Shown in pieces: positions 45,756 to 54,789 of a stretch of 64,000 nt of DNA. A model generated the notes under the pieces. That model searched no databases. It was not told the DNA's origin and worked only from the letters and a program-made list of their open reading frames with translations. Position numbers and translations under genes: made by a program. Every line of letters starts with the position of its first letter. Within the stretch, counting starts at the first letter, position 1. The DNA lies in contig NZ_JAPCHY010000011.1 of assembly GCF_026107455.2 (NCBI RefSeq), positions 62,001 to 126,000 of the forward strand, read 5' to 3'. Source of the stretch: Xanthomonas chitinilytica (lineage in GTDB: Bacteria; Pseudomonadota; Gammaproteobacteria; Xanthomonadales; Xanthomonadaceae).

Positions 45756-45794
45756 GGCGGAGCGAGGGGTGATGCTCGGTTTGGGGAAAACGAA

Positions 45795-45800
45795 ATTGTA
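45795..45800 (-). promoter_or_regulatory. -10 box of the glutamate dehydrogenase gene
   Basis: TACAAT on the minus strand, predicted start about 33 nt before the chosen ATG. No good -35 found. The rest of the region 45801-46024 has no supported gene. Confidence 0.35.
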
Positions 45801-46024
45801 GCCCTCCTGCATCAAACTGCCTTGCTGCAGGACGGCAATATTCATCTGCGATTTTTCATCTCCGGCAAACCGCATGAAGAAAAAATCCGCCGCGCCGTCG
45901 GCTACCGATGCGCACGCATGATTGCCGCCGCCGCAAACCGCCGCCCCTCCACGCTGCCGCTCGTCCGCTCGCCGCCGCACGGCCGCTGCCGGCGGCCGCA
46001 ACAACTGCTGTATTAATTCTGAAC

Positions 46025-46040
46025 TGGACGGTATAGTCCA
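46025..46040. promoter_or_regulatory. Operator-like palindrome at the tetR promoter
   Basis: TGGAC-GGTATA-GTCCA, perfect 5-bp arms. A TATAGT -10-like hexamer overlaps its right half (46032-46037), so binding would block the promoter. Best read as the operator of the TetR gene that follows. Confidence 0.55.
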
Positions 46041-46076
46041 CCCCCTGTGCAAACGCCCCCCGTCATCGACAGCGCC

Positions 46077-46721
46077 ATGGACGCGCGCGACCAACGCGTG
46101 TTCGATGCCGTGCGCGACCTGCTCGCGGTCCAGGGCATGCGTTTGAGCATGGACGCGGTCGCCACCCAGGCCGGGTGTTCGAAACAGACGCTCTACAGCC
46201 GCTACGGCTGCAAGCGCGATCTGCTGCGCCGGGTCATGCAACAGCACGTGTCCACCGCCACCGCCGGTCTTTCGGTGGAGGAAGGCTCCGACCTGCGGGA
46301 AACCCTGCTCGGTTTCGCCATCGGTTATCTCGAAAACAAGAGCCGGCCGCAGGTGCTCCAGGCCCGCCAGCTGCTGCTGTCCGAGGCGCGGGCATTCCCC
46401 GAGGAAACCCAGGCGCTTTACCGCGGCGGCGCCGTCGCGCTCCACGCTCACATTGCTGAATGGATGGCAACCGCCATTCGCCAGGGCCGCCTGCGTCATG
46501 ACGACCCGCACTTCATGGCCGAACTGCTACTCAGCATGATCGCCGGGCTGGATTTCGAACGACGGTGCTTCAACGCCCCCCATCGCGACGACGCGGCTTC
46601 GCGGCGTCGCTGGGCCGAGTTCTCCATCGACGGCTTCCTGCGCGCGTTCGCGCCGGAGCCGGCTACCCAGATGACGTCGCACACCAATACGCAAACAAAC
46701 ACTCCCCGGAGTTATTCCTGA
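46077..46721 (+). CDS. TetR family repressor of the RND pump
   Basis: 214 residues from the ATG at 46077; a GTG at 46047 in the same frame is an alternative, and neither has a clear ribosome site. The HTH is at about 24-45 (MDAVATQAGCSKQTLYSRYG). The C-terminal ligand domain is the AcrR-like kind (LAFPEETQALYRGGAVALHA-like helices: LSEARAFPEETQALYRGG). The stop shares one base with the start of the adaptor gene, so regulator and pump are one operon. Confidence 0.9.
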   Translation: MDARDQRVFDAVRDLLAVQGMRLSMDAVATQAGCSKQTLYSRYGCKRDLLRRVMQQHVSTATAGLSVEEGSDLRETLLGFAIGYLENKSRPQVLQARQLLLSEARAFPEETQALYRGGAVALHAHIAEWMATAIRQGRLRHDDPHFMAELLLSMIAGLDFERRCFNAPHRDDAASRRRWAEFSIDGFLRAFAPEPATQMTSHTNTQTNTPRSYS

Positions 46722-47908
46722 TGATCGCCCCGCTCCGCAATCTCGCCCTTACCTGCGCCGTCGTCGTCGCGCTGGCAGCCTGCAAACAGCCGGAACAATC
46801 CGCTCCGCCGCCGCCGGAAGTCGGCGTGGTCGAGGCGAAACCGCAATCGTTGCCGCTGCAGCGCGACCTGGTCGGCCGGCTGTCGCCATTCCGCTCGGCC
46901 GACGTGCGCGCCCGCGTGCCCGGCGTGCTGCTCAAGCGCGTGTACGAGGAAGGCAGCGAGGTGAAGGAAGGCCAGGTCCTGTTCCAGATCGACCCGGCGC
47001 CGTTGCGTGCCGCGCTGGCCGCGGCCGAAGGCCAGCTGGCGTCGGCGCAGGCGAACTACGCCAACGCCAAGTCGATGGCCGAGCGCGCCCGCACCCTGGC
47101 GCCGCAGTCGTTCGTGTCCAAGTCCGACCTGGACAACGCCGAGGCCGCCGAGCGCAGCGGCGCGGCCGCCGTGCAGCAGGCGCGGGCCGAGGTCACCAGC
47201 GCCAGGATCAACCTGGGCTACGCCAGCGTGACTTCGCCGATCAGCGGCCGCGCCGGCAAGCAGCACGTCACCGAAGGCGCGCTGGTCGGCCAGGGCGACG
47301 CCACGCTGCTGACCACCGTCGACCAGATCGATCCGCTGTACGTCAATTTCTCCATGGGCGTGGACGAGCTGTCGCAGCTGCGCCAGGCGCAGAGCCAGGG
47401 CGCGGTGGCGCTGGAAGGCAATGGCAAGTCCACCATCCAGGTGCTGCTGGCCGACGGCAGCACCTATTCGCACCCGGGCACGCTGGACTTCTCCGACACC
47501 ACCGTCGACCCGGCCACCGGCGCGGTCTCGCTGCGTGCGCAGCTGCCCAACCCCGACCGGGTCCTGCTGCCGGGCGCATTCGTCACCTTCCAGGCGACCC
47601 TGGGCCAGCGCAACAACGCCTACCTGGTGCCGCAGCAGGCGCTGCAGCGCGATACCGCCGGCGGCTACGTGTTCGTGGTCGGCGAGGACGGCAACGTGGC
47701 CCGCAAGAACGTCATCGTCGACGGCCAGCAGGGCAGCGACTGGCGGATCTCGGCCGGGCTGGAGCCGGGCGACCGGATCGTGGTCGCCGGCGTGCAGAAG
47801 GTGAAGGAAGGCGCGCCGGCCAAGGCCACCCCGTGGCGGCCGCAGGCCGATGCCCAGCCGGACGCGCAGCAGCCCGACGCCGACGCGCCGACCCAGCCGC
47901 AGCAGTAA
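46721..47908 (+). CDS. RND efflux periplasmic adaptor lipoprotein
   Basis: 395 residues. Lipobox LAAC with Cys21, so anchored in the inner membrane. Domains of the MexA/AcrA group: barrel-sandwich (RARVPGVLLKRVYEEGSEVK), helical hairpin (LASAQANYANAKSMAERA; SKSDLDNAEAAERSGAAAVQ), beta-barrel and membrane-proximal part (VPQQALQRDTAGGYVFVVG). A proline/glutamine-rich tail ends the protein. Starts with GGAG 9 nt upstream and is coupled to the TetR gene. Confidence 0.93.
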   Translation: MIAPLRNLALTCAVVVALAACKQPEQSAPPPPEVGVVEAKPQSLPLQRDLVGRLSPFRSADVRARVPGVLLKRVYEEGSEVKEGQVLFQIDPAPLRAALAAAEGQLASAQANYANAKSMAERARTLAPQSFVSKSDLDNAEAAERSGAAAVQQARAEVTSARINLGYASVTSPISGRAGKQHVTEGALVGQGDATLLTTVDQIDPLYVNFSMGVDELSQLRQAQSQGAVALEGNGKSTIQVLLADGSTYSHPGTLDFSDTTVDPATGAVSLRAQLPNPDRVLLPGAFVTFQATLGQRNNAYLVPQQALQRDTAGGYVFVVGEDGNVARKNVIVDGQQGSDWRISAGLEPGDRIVVAGVQKVKEGAPAKATPWRPQADAQPDAQQPDADAPTQPQQ

Positions 47909-47920
47909 CGGACCGCTCCC

Positions 47921-50900
47921 ATGCCTAAATTTTTCATTGAACATCCGGTCTTCGCCTGGGTGGTCGCGATCCTGATCTCGCTCAGCGGCGTGATCTCGAT
48001 CCTCGGCCTGGGCGTGGAGTCGTATCCCAACATCGCTCCGCCGCAGGTAACGGTCAGCGCCACCTACCCCGGCGCCAGCGCCGACACCACCGAGAAGTCG
48101 GTCACCCAGGTGATCGAGCAGCAGCTGACCGGCATCGACCACCTGCTGTACTTCAACTCCTCCTCGTCGTCCTCCGGCCGCGCCAACATCACCCTCACCT
48201 TCGAGACCGGCACCGATCCGGACATCGCCCAGGTGCAGGTGCAGAACAAGGTGTCGCTGGCGACGCCGCGATTGCCCACGGAAGTGACCCAGCAGGGCGT
48301 GGTGGTGGCCAAGGCCAACGCCGGCTTCCTGATGGTGGTGGCGCTGCGTTCGGAGAATCCGTCAATCGACCGCGATGCGCTCAACGACATCGTCGGTTCG
48401 CGCGTGCTCGACCAGATCTCGCGCATCCCCGGCGTCGGCAGCACCCAGCAGTTCGGCGCCGAGTACGCCATGAACATCTGGCTCAACCCGGAGAAGCTGC
48501 AGGGCTACGGGCTGTCCGCCAGCGAGGTGTTGGCGGCCATCCGCAACCAGAACGTGCAGTTCGCCGCCGGCTCGGTGGGTTCGGACCCGGCGCCGGACGG
48601 CCAGGTGTTCACCGCCACGGTATCGGCCGAAGGCCGCTTCAGCTCGCCCGACCAGTTCGAGGACATCATCCTGCGCGCCGACCAGGACGGCTCGATGGTG
48701 CGCCTGAAGGACGTCGCCCGCGTCGCCTTCGGCGCCTCCAGCTACGGCTTCGACACCCAGTACAACGGCAAGCCCACCGGTGCGTTCGCGATCCAGCTGC
48801 TGCCCGGCGCCAACGCGCTCAACGTGGCCGAGGCGGTACGCGCCAAGATGGACGAACTGCAGCCCAGCTTCCCGCAGGGCGTGGAGTGGTTCTCGCCGTA
48901 CGACAGCACCACCTTCGTCAAGATCTCGATCCAGGAAGTGGTCAAGACCCTGTTCGAGGCGGTGCTGCTGGTGTTCCTGGTGATGCTGATCTTCCTGCAG
49001 AACCTGCGCGCCACCATCATCCCCACGCTGGTGATCCCGGTGGCCCTGCTCGGCACGTTCCTGGGCATGAGCATGATCGGCTTCACCATCAACCAGCTGA
49101 CGCTGTTCGCGATGGTGCTGGCGATCGGCATCGTGGTCGACGACGCGATCGTGGTGATCGAGAACGTCGAGCGCATCATGAGCGAGGAAGGCCTGCCGCC
49201 GAAGGCCGCGACGCAGAAGGCAATGACCCAGATCACCGGCGCGGTGGTGGCCATCACCGTGGTGCTGGCGGCGGTGTTCATCCCCAGCGCGCTGCAGGGC
49301 GGCGCCGCCGGCGAGATCTACAAGCAGTTCGCGCTGACCATCGCCATCGCGATGGGCTTCTCGGCGTTCCTGGCGCTGGGCTTCACCCCGGCGCTGTGCG
49401 CGACCTTCCTGAAGCCGACCCACAACGAGAACCCGAACTGGGTGTTCCGCACCTTCAACAAGTACTACGACCGCGTCAGCCGTACCTACGTGGGCCACAT
49501 CGGCAGCGCGATCCGCCACGCGCCGCGCTGGATGGTGATGTTCGTGGTGCTGGCGGCGCTGTGCGGCTTCCTGTTCACGCGCATGCCCGGCAGCTTCCTG
49601 CCCGAGGAGGACCAGGGCTACGCGCTGGCCATCGTGCAGCTGCCGCCCGGCTCGACCAAGTCCCAGACCAACGAGGCCTTCGCGCAGATGCGGGCCATCC
49701 TGGAAAAGCAGGACGCCTACATCGGCATGATGCAGGTGGCCGGCTTCAGCTTCCTGGGCTCGGGCGAGAACGTCGGCATGGGCTTCATCCGCCTCAAGCC
49801 GTGGGACGAGCGCAAGGTCACCGTGCCCGAGTTCATCCAGCAGATGAACGGCGCCTTCTACGGCATCAAGGAAGCCGGCATCTTCGTGGTGAACCTGCCC
49901 ACCGTGCAGGGCCTGGGCCAGTTCGGCGGCTTCGACATGTGGCTGCAGGACCGCGGCGGCGCCGGCTACGAACAGCTGACGCAGGCACGCAACGTACTAC
50001 TGGGCAAGGCCGGCGAGCGCTCGGACCTGCTCACCGGCGTGCGCCCCAACGGCCTGGAGAACGCACCGCAGCTGCAGCTGCACGTGGACCGGGTGCAGGC
50101 GCAGGCGATGGGGCTGTCGGTCACCGACATCTACAGCTCGATCCAGCTGATGCTGGCGCCGGTGTACGTCAACGACTTCTTCTACCAGGGTCGCATCAAG
50201 CGCGTGACCCTGCAGGCCGACGCGCCGTACCGCACCGGTGCCGAGTCGCTGCGCAGCTTCTACTCGCCCAGCGCGCTGGCCAGCAGCGACAGCGGCACGC
50301 CGCTGATGATCCCGCTGAGCAACGTGGTGAAGTCGGAATGGATCTCCAGCCCGCCCTCGCTCAGCCGCTACAACGGCTATTCGGCGATCAACATCGTCGG
50401 CTCGCAGGCGCCGGGGCGCAGCTCCGGCGAGGCGATGCAGGCGATGGAGGAGATCGTCGTCAACGATCTGCCGGCCGGCTTCGGCTACGACTGGAGCGGC
50501 ATGTCCTACCAGGAAATCCTGGCGGGCAACTCGGCGACGCTGCTGCTGGTGCTGTCCATCGTGGTGGTGTTCCTGTGCCTGGCGGCGCTGTACGAGAGCT
50601 GGTCGATCCCGGTCGCGGTGCTGCTGGTGGTGCCGCTGGGCGTGCTGGGCGCACTCTGCTTCTCGATGCTGCGCGGCCTGCCCAACGACATCTACTTCAA
50701 GATCGGCATGATCACGGTGATCGGCCTGGCGGCCAAGAACGCGATCCTGATCGTGGAGTTCGCGGTCGAGCAGCGTGCCGCGGGCAAGACCCTGCGCGAG
50801 GCGACCATCGAGGCGGCGCACCTGCGCTTCCGGCCGATCCTGATGACCTCGTTCGCGTTCATCATGGGCGTGATCCCGATGGCCATCTCCACCGGCGCCG

Positions 50901-51088
50901 GCGCCAACGCCCGCCACGCCATCGGCACCGGCGTCATCGGCGGCATGCTGTTCGCCACCCTGCTGGGCCTGCTGCTGATCCCGGTGTTCTTCGTGGTGGT
51001 GCGGCGCATGCTCGGCGACAAGATGGACGAGCCCTCGCGCGAGTACCTGGAACAGCACCAGGTGCACGGCAACCAGCAGGATCGCTGA
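47921..51088 (+). CDS. RND multidrug efflux permease (HAE1 family)
   Basis: 1055 residues and twelve membrane helices with two large periplasmic loops. Proton relay: Asp pair in GIVVDDAIVVIENVER (TM4) and Lys in GLAAKNAILIVEFA (TM10). FFIEHPVFAWVVAILISL is the standard first helix. It lies 12 nt after the adaptor. Homologues include AcrB, MexB and SmeE. No outer-membrane channel gene follows, so it must borrow a TolC-like protein. Substrates cannot be deduced. Confidence 0.95.
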   Translation: MPKFFIEHPVFAWVVAILISLSGVISILGLGVESYPNIAPPQVTVSATYPGASADTTEKSVTQVIEQQLTGIDHLLYFNSSSSSSGRANITLTFETGTDPDIAQVQVQNKVSLATPRLPTEVTQQGVVVAKANAGFLMVVALRSENPSIDRDALNDIVGSRVLDQISRIPGVGSTQQFGAEYAMNIWLNPEKLQGYGLSASEVLAAIRNQNVQFAAGSVGSDPAPDGQVFTATVSAEGRFSSPDQFEDIILRADQDGSMVRLKDVARVAFGASSYGFDTQYNGKPTGAFAIQLLPGANALNVAEAVRAKMDELQPSFPQGVEWFSPYDSTTFVKISIQEVVKTLFEAVLLVFLVMLIFLQNLRATIIPTLVIPVALLGTFLGMSMIGFTINQLTLFAMVLAIGIVVDDAIVVIENVERIMSEEGLPPKAATQKAMTQITGAVVAITVVLAAVFIPSALQGGAAGEIYKQFALTIAIAMGFSAFLALGFTPALCATFLKPTHNENPNWVFRTFNKYYDRVSRTYVGHIGSAIRHAPRWMVMFVVLAALCGFLFTRMPGSFLPEEDQGYALAIVQLPPGSTKSQTNEAFAQMRAILEKQDAYIGMMQVAGFSFLGSGENVGMGFIRLKPWDERKVTVPEFIQQMNGAFYGIKEAGIFVVNLPTVQGLGQFGGFDMWLQDRGGAGYEQLTQARNVLLGKAGERSDLLTGVRPNGLENAPQLQLHVDRVQAQAMGLSVTDIYSSIQLMLAPVYVNDFFYQGRIKRVTLQADAPYRTGAESLRSFYSPSALASSDSGTPLMIPLSNVVKSEWISSPPSLSRYNGYSAINIVGSQAPGRSSGEAMQAMEEIVVNDLPAGFGYDWSGMSYQEILAGNSATLLLVLSIVVVFLCLAALYESWSIPVAVLLVVPLGVLGALCFSMLRGLPNDIYFKIGMITVIGLAAKNAILIVEFAVEQRAAGKTLREATIEAAHLRFRPILMTSFAFIMGVIPMAISTGAGANARHAIGTGVIGGMLFATLLGLLLIPVFFVVVRRMLGDKMDEPSREYLEQHQVHGNQQDR

Positions 51089-51107
51089 GCGGCGATCCCG
51101 CTCCGCA

Positions 51108-51142
51108 ACGACGAGGCCCCGGCATCCCCGGGGCCTCGTCGT
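51108..51142 (+). terminator. Hairpin after the efflux operon
   Basis: A 13-bp perfect stem ACGACGAGGCCCC / GGGGCCTCGTCGT with a 9-nt loop, 19 nt after the permease stop. It lacks a T run, so termination or mRNA-end protection are both possible. Confidence 0.6.
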
Positions 51143-51164
51143 ATCCGGGACCTGTCCGAGGGGT

Positions 51165-51225
51165 TCGCGACTGACGTCGCTCCTACAACGACCGGGAGCC
51201 CCTGTAGGAGCGACGTCAGTCGCGA
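51165..51225. repeat. Inverted REP pair (REPIN) after the efflux operon
   Basis: Perfect 23-bp arms at 51165-51187 and 51203-51225, 15-nt loop. Each arm carries TGTAGGAGCGAC...GTCAGTCGCGA with an internal GCGAC/GTCGC stem and GTAG head. Same family as at 20.8 and 58.1 kb. Confidence 0.88.
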
Positions 51226-51273
51226 GCTTTTCCAGCGCAACCGGGCGCCCCGGAAACGCGCTGCCCCCCTGCC

Positions 51274-51306
51274 AGCAAAAAGCTCCGGCACGCGCCGGGG
51301 CTTTCT
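51274..51306 (-). terminator. Terminator of the acyl-CoA dehydrogenase gene (possibly bidirectional)
   Basis: Stem AAAGCTCCGGC / GCCGGGGCTTT (51279-51304), loop of 4, one G-T pair. The minus strand continues TTTTTGC; the plus strand TTTCTTC. Confidence 0.75.
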
Positions 51307-51371
51307 TCACGATGCAACAGCCTGCGTTCCAGCGCTGCCGCCACGCGGCAGGCTGGAGCGCGGCGCCGGCT

Positions 51372-52520
<1,149 letters not shown>

Positions 52521-52548
52521 AGCACCCTCCCGGGAAATTGGTGGGCGA

Positions 52549-52554
52549 ATTGTA
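52549..52554 (-). promoter_or_regulatory. -10 box of the acyl-CoA dehydrogenase gene
   Basis: TACAAT on the minus strand 29 nt before the ATG; -35 not clear. Confidence 0.4.
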
Positions 52555-52609
52555 CCCAGCCGCGATTCGGCGGCCTATGCGACTTGACCCGGCCACCGCG
52601 CGGGAACAA

Positions 52610-52639
52610 AATATCTCTATATCGCGATAGGTGGATATT
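52610..52639. promoter_or_regulatory. 30-bp palindromic operator before the ArsR-methyltransferase gene
   Basis: A symmetrical site: AATATC-N4-TATCGCGATA-N4-GATATT, ending one base before the ATG at 52641. The A/T-rich arms stand out from the GC-rich surroundings. Best explained as the binding site of the regulator encoded next (autorepression). Confidence 0.65.
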
Positions 52640-52640
52640 T

Positions 52641-53570
52641 ATGGATCTGGAAGACTGGTCGACCCGATTGAAGGTGTTCGCCGATGCGACCCGGGTGCGC
52701 CTGCTGACCCTGCTGGAGCAGGAAGAACTGACCGTGGCCGAACTGTCGGCGATCACCACGCTGGCGCAGCCGCGGGTGTCGACCCATCTGGCGCGGCTGA
52801 AGGAAGCCGGGCTGGTGCGCGACCGCCGCGCCGGGGTTTCCGCGTACTACCGCTTCGACGAGGCCGCGCTGGATCCGGCGCAGCGCGCATTGTGGCATGC
52901 CCTGAGCAGCGGCAGCGACGATCCGCTGCTGCGCCAGGACGCCGAGCGCGTGCCCTCGGTGCTGGCGATGCGCGCGGCCGACCAGAACTGGGCCGACAGC
53001 GTCGCCGGCGACATGGAACGCCACTACTCGCCGGGCCGCACCTGGGAGGCGCTGGCGCGCAGCGCGCTGCCGCTGCTGGAAACCGGCGACGTGCTCGACA
53101 TCGCCTCCGGCGACGGCGTGCTGGCCGAACTGCTGGCGCCGCACGCGCAGCGCTACGTCTGCATCGACACCAGCGCCCGCGTCGTCGCCGCCGCCAGCGA
53201 GCGCCTGCGCCGGCTGGCCAACGTCGAGGTGCGCGAGGGCGACATGCACGCGCTGCCGTTCGCCGACGGCAGCTTCGACCTGGTGGTGCTGATGCACGCC
53301 CTCACCTACGCCAGCAAGCCGGCGCAGGCGGTGGCCGAAGGTGCGCGCGTGCTGCGTCCGGGCGGCCGGCTGATGCTGTGCAGCCTGGCCCGGCACGAGC
53401 ACAAGGCCGCGGTCGAGGCTTACGGCCACGTCAACCTCGGCTTCACCGACAAGGAACTGCGCCGGTTCGTCGACAAGGCGGGGCTGAGCATCTCCAGCCT
53501 GGAGACCGTGACCCGCGAGAAGCGCCCGCCGCATTTCGAAGTGATCTCGCTGATCGCCCACAAGCCCTGA
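52641..53570 (+). CDS. ArsR-type regulator fused to a SAM methyltransferase domain (SahR-like)
   Basis: 309 residues. Residues 1-75 are an ArsR winged helix ([36 protein letters not shown]); residues 120-309 a class I methyltransferase with motif [11 protein letters not shown] (151-160) and post-motif [12 protein letters not shown]. It lies 19 nt before metH. The ArsR regulator SahR of Proteobacteria senses S-adenosylhomocysteine and controls methionine-cycle genes, so this gene is probably its counterpart here (inference). The methyltransferase domain may serve as the SAM/SAH sensor. Confidence 0.82.
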   Translation: MDLEDWSTRLKVFADATRVRLLTLLEQEELTVAELSAITTLAQPRVSTHLARLKEAGLVRDRRAGVSAYYRFDEAALDPAQRALWHALSSGSDDPLLRQDAERVPSVLAMRAADQNWADSVAGDMERHYSPGRTWEALARSALPLLETGDVLDIASGDGVLAELLAPHAQRYVCIDTSARVVAAASERLRRLANVEVREGDMHALPFADGSFDLVVLMHALTYASKPAQAVAEGARVLRPGGRLMLCSLARHEHKAAVEAYGHVNLGFTDKELRRFVDKAGLSISSLETVTREKRPPHFEVISLIAHKP

Positions 53571-53589
53571 GCCGCCGGAGCCCCTTCCC

Positions 53590-54669
53590 ATGCGTCCCCT
53601 TCCCTGGCTCCATCCCGAGCGCGCCGACAAGCTGCAGCAGGCGCTGGCCAGCCGCATCCTGGTCATCGACGGCGCGATGGGCACCATGATCCAGCGCCAC
53701 GGCCTGCAGGAAGCCGATTACCGCGGCGAGCGTTTCGCCGAAGGTTTCGACAGCCGCCACGCGCACGGCCCCGGCTGCGGCCACGACCTGAAGGGCAACA
53801 ACGACCTGCTGCTGCTGACCCGGCCGGAACTGATCGCCGGCATCCACAGCGCCTACCTGGAAGCCGGCGCCGACCTGGTCGAGACCAACACCTTCAACGC
53901 CACCTCGATCAGCCAGGCCGACTACCACCTGGAACACCTGGTGTACGAGTTGAACAAGGCCGGCGCCGCCGTCGCGCGCGGCTGCTGCGACGCCGCCGAG
54001 GCGCTGACGCCGGACAAGCCGCGCTTCGTCATCGGCGTGCTCGGGCCGACCAGCCGCACCGCCTCGATCAGTCCGGACGTCAACGATCCCGGCTTCCGCA
54101 ACACCAGCTTCGACGAACTGCGCGCCACCTACCGCGAGGCCATCGACGGCCTGATCGACGGCGGCGCCGACACCCTGATGGTGGAAACGATCTTCGACAC
54201 GCTCAACGCCAAGGCCGCGCTGTTCGCGATCGAGGAGGCCTTCGAAGCGCGCGGCGGACGGCTGCCGGTGATGATCTCCGGCACCATCACCGATGCCTCC
54301 GGGCGCACCCTGTCCGGGCAGACCGCCGAGGCGTTCTATGCCTCGGTCGCGCACGGCCGGCCGCTGTCGGTCGGGCTCAACTGCGCGCTGGGCGCCAGCG
54401 AGCTGCGCCCGCACGTGGAGACCCTGGCCACCGTGGCCGACAGCTACGTCAGTGCCCACCCCAACGCCGGCCTGCCCAATGCGTTCGGCGAATACGACGA
54501 AACCCCGGAAGAAATGGCCGGCACGCTGAAGGAATTCGCCCAGTCCGGCCTGCTCAACCTGGTCGGCGGCTGCTGCGGCACCACGCCGGCGCACATCAAG
54601 GCCATCGCCGACGCGGTGGCGGGCATCCCGCCGCGGCGCCTGCCGCAGGCGCTGGAGCAGGCGGCATGA
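53590..54669 (+). CDS. metH: Methionine synthase, homocysteine-binding part (MetH first half)
   Basis: 359 residues. Homocysteine methyltransferase domain with DGAMGTM (27-33) and zinc ligands Cys265 (LNCALG), Cys328 and Cys329 (GGCCGTTP). It corresponds to the first module of E. coli MetH, which is one 1227-residue chain; here it ends in a clean stop at the module boundary. The rest is encoded 121 nt downstream. The two chains must assemble for cobalamin-dependent methyl transfer to homocysteine. Confidence 0.95.
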   Translation: MRPLPWLHPERADKLQQALASRILVIDGAMGTMIQRHGLQEADYRGERFAEGFDSRHAHGPGCGHDLKGNNDLLLLTRPELIAGIHSAYLEAGADLVETNTFNATSISQADYHLEHLVYELNKAGAAVARGCCDAAEALTPDKPRFVIGVLGPTSRTASISPDVNDPGFRNTSFDELRATYREAIDGLIDGGADTLMVETIFDTLNAKAALFAIEEAFEARGGRLPVMISGTITDASGRTLSGQTAEAFYASVAHGRPLSVGLNCALGASELRPHVETLATVADSYVSAHPNAGLPNAFGEYDETPEEMAGTLKEFAQSGLLNLVGGCCGTTPAHIKAIADAVAGIPPRRLPQALEQAA

Positions 54670-54682
54670 AGAAACCCATCGT

Positions 54683-54746
54683 CGTCCCCGCGCAGGCGGG
54701 AGAGGCTTCGCACTGCCACAAGGCGCCTCCCGCCTGCGCGGGGACG
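54683..54746. repeat. Hairpin element between the two metH genes
   Basis: Perfect 20-bp arms CGTCCCCGCGCAGGCGGGAG (54683-54702) and its reverse complement (54727-54746), 24-nt loop. Related in arm and loop sequence to the element at 37848-37961. It starts 14 nt after the first metH stop and ends 43 nt before the second start, so any transcript crossing both genes must contain it. Confidence 0.85.
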
Positions 54747-54789
54747 GCGGATGCCTTGCCCGCATTTCCCACGACCTGACCTGCCGCCG

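Noticed and set aside
52521-54789. Cobalamin or SAM riboswitch before metH
   Set aside because: The gaps before the genes are too short (19 and 121 nt) and contain no recognisable aptamer core.
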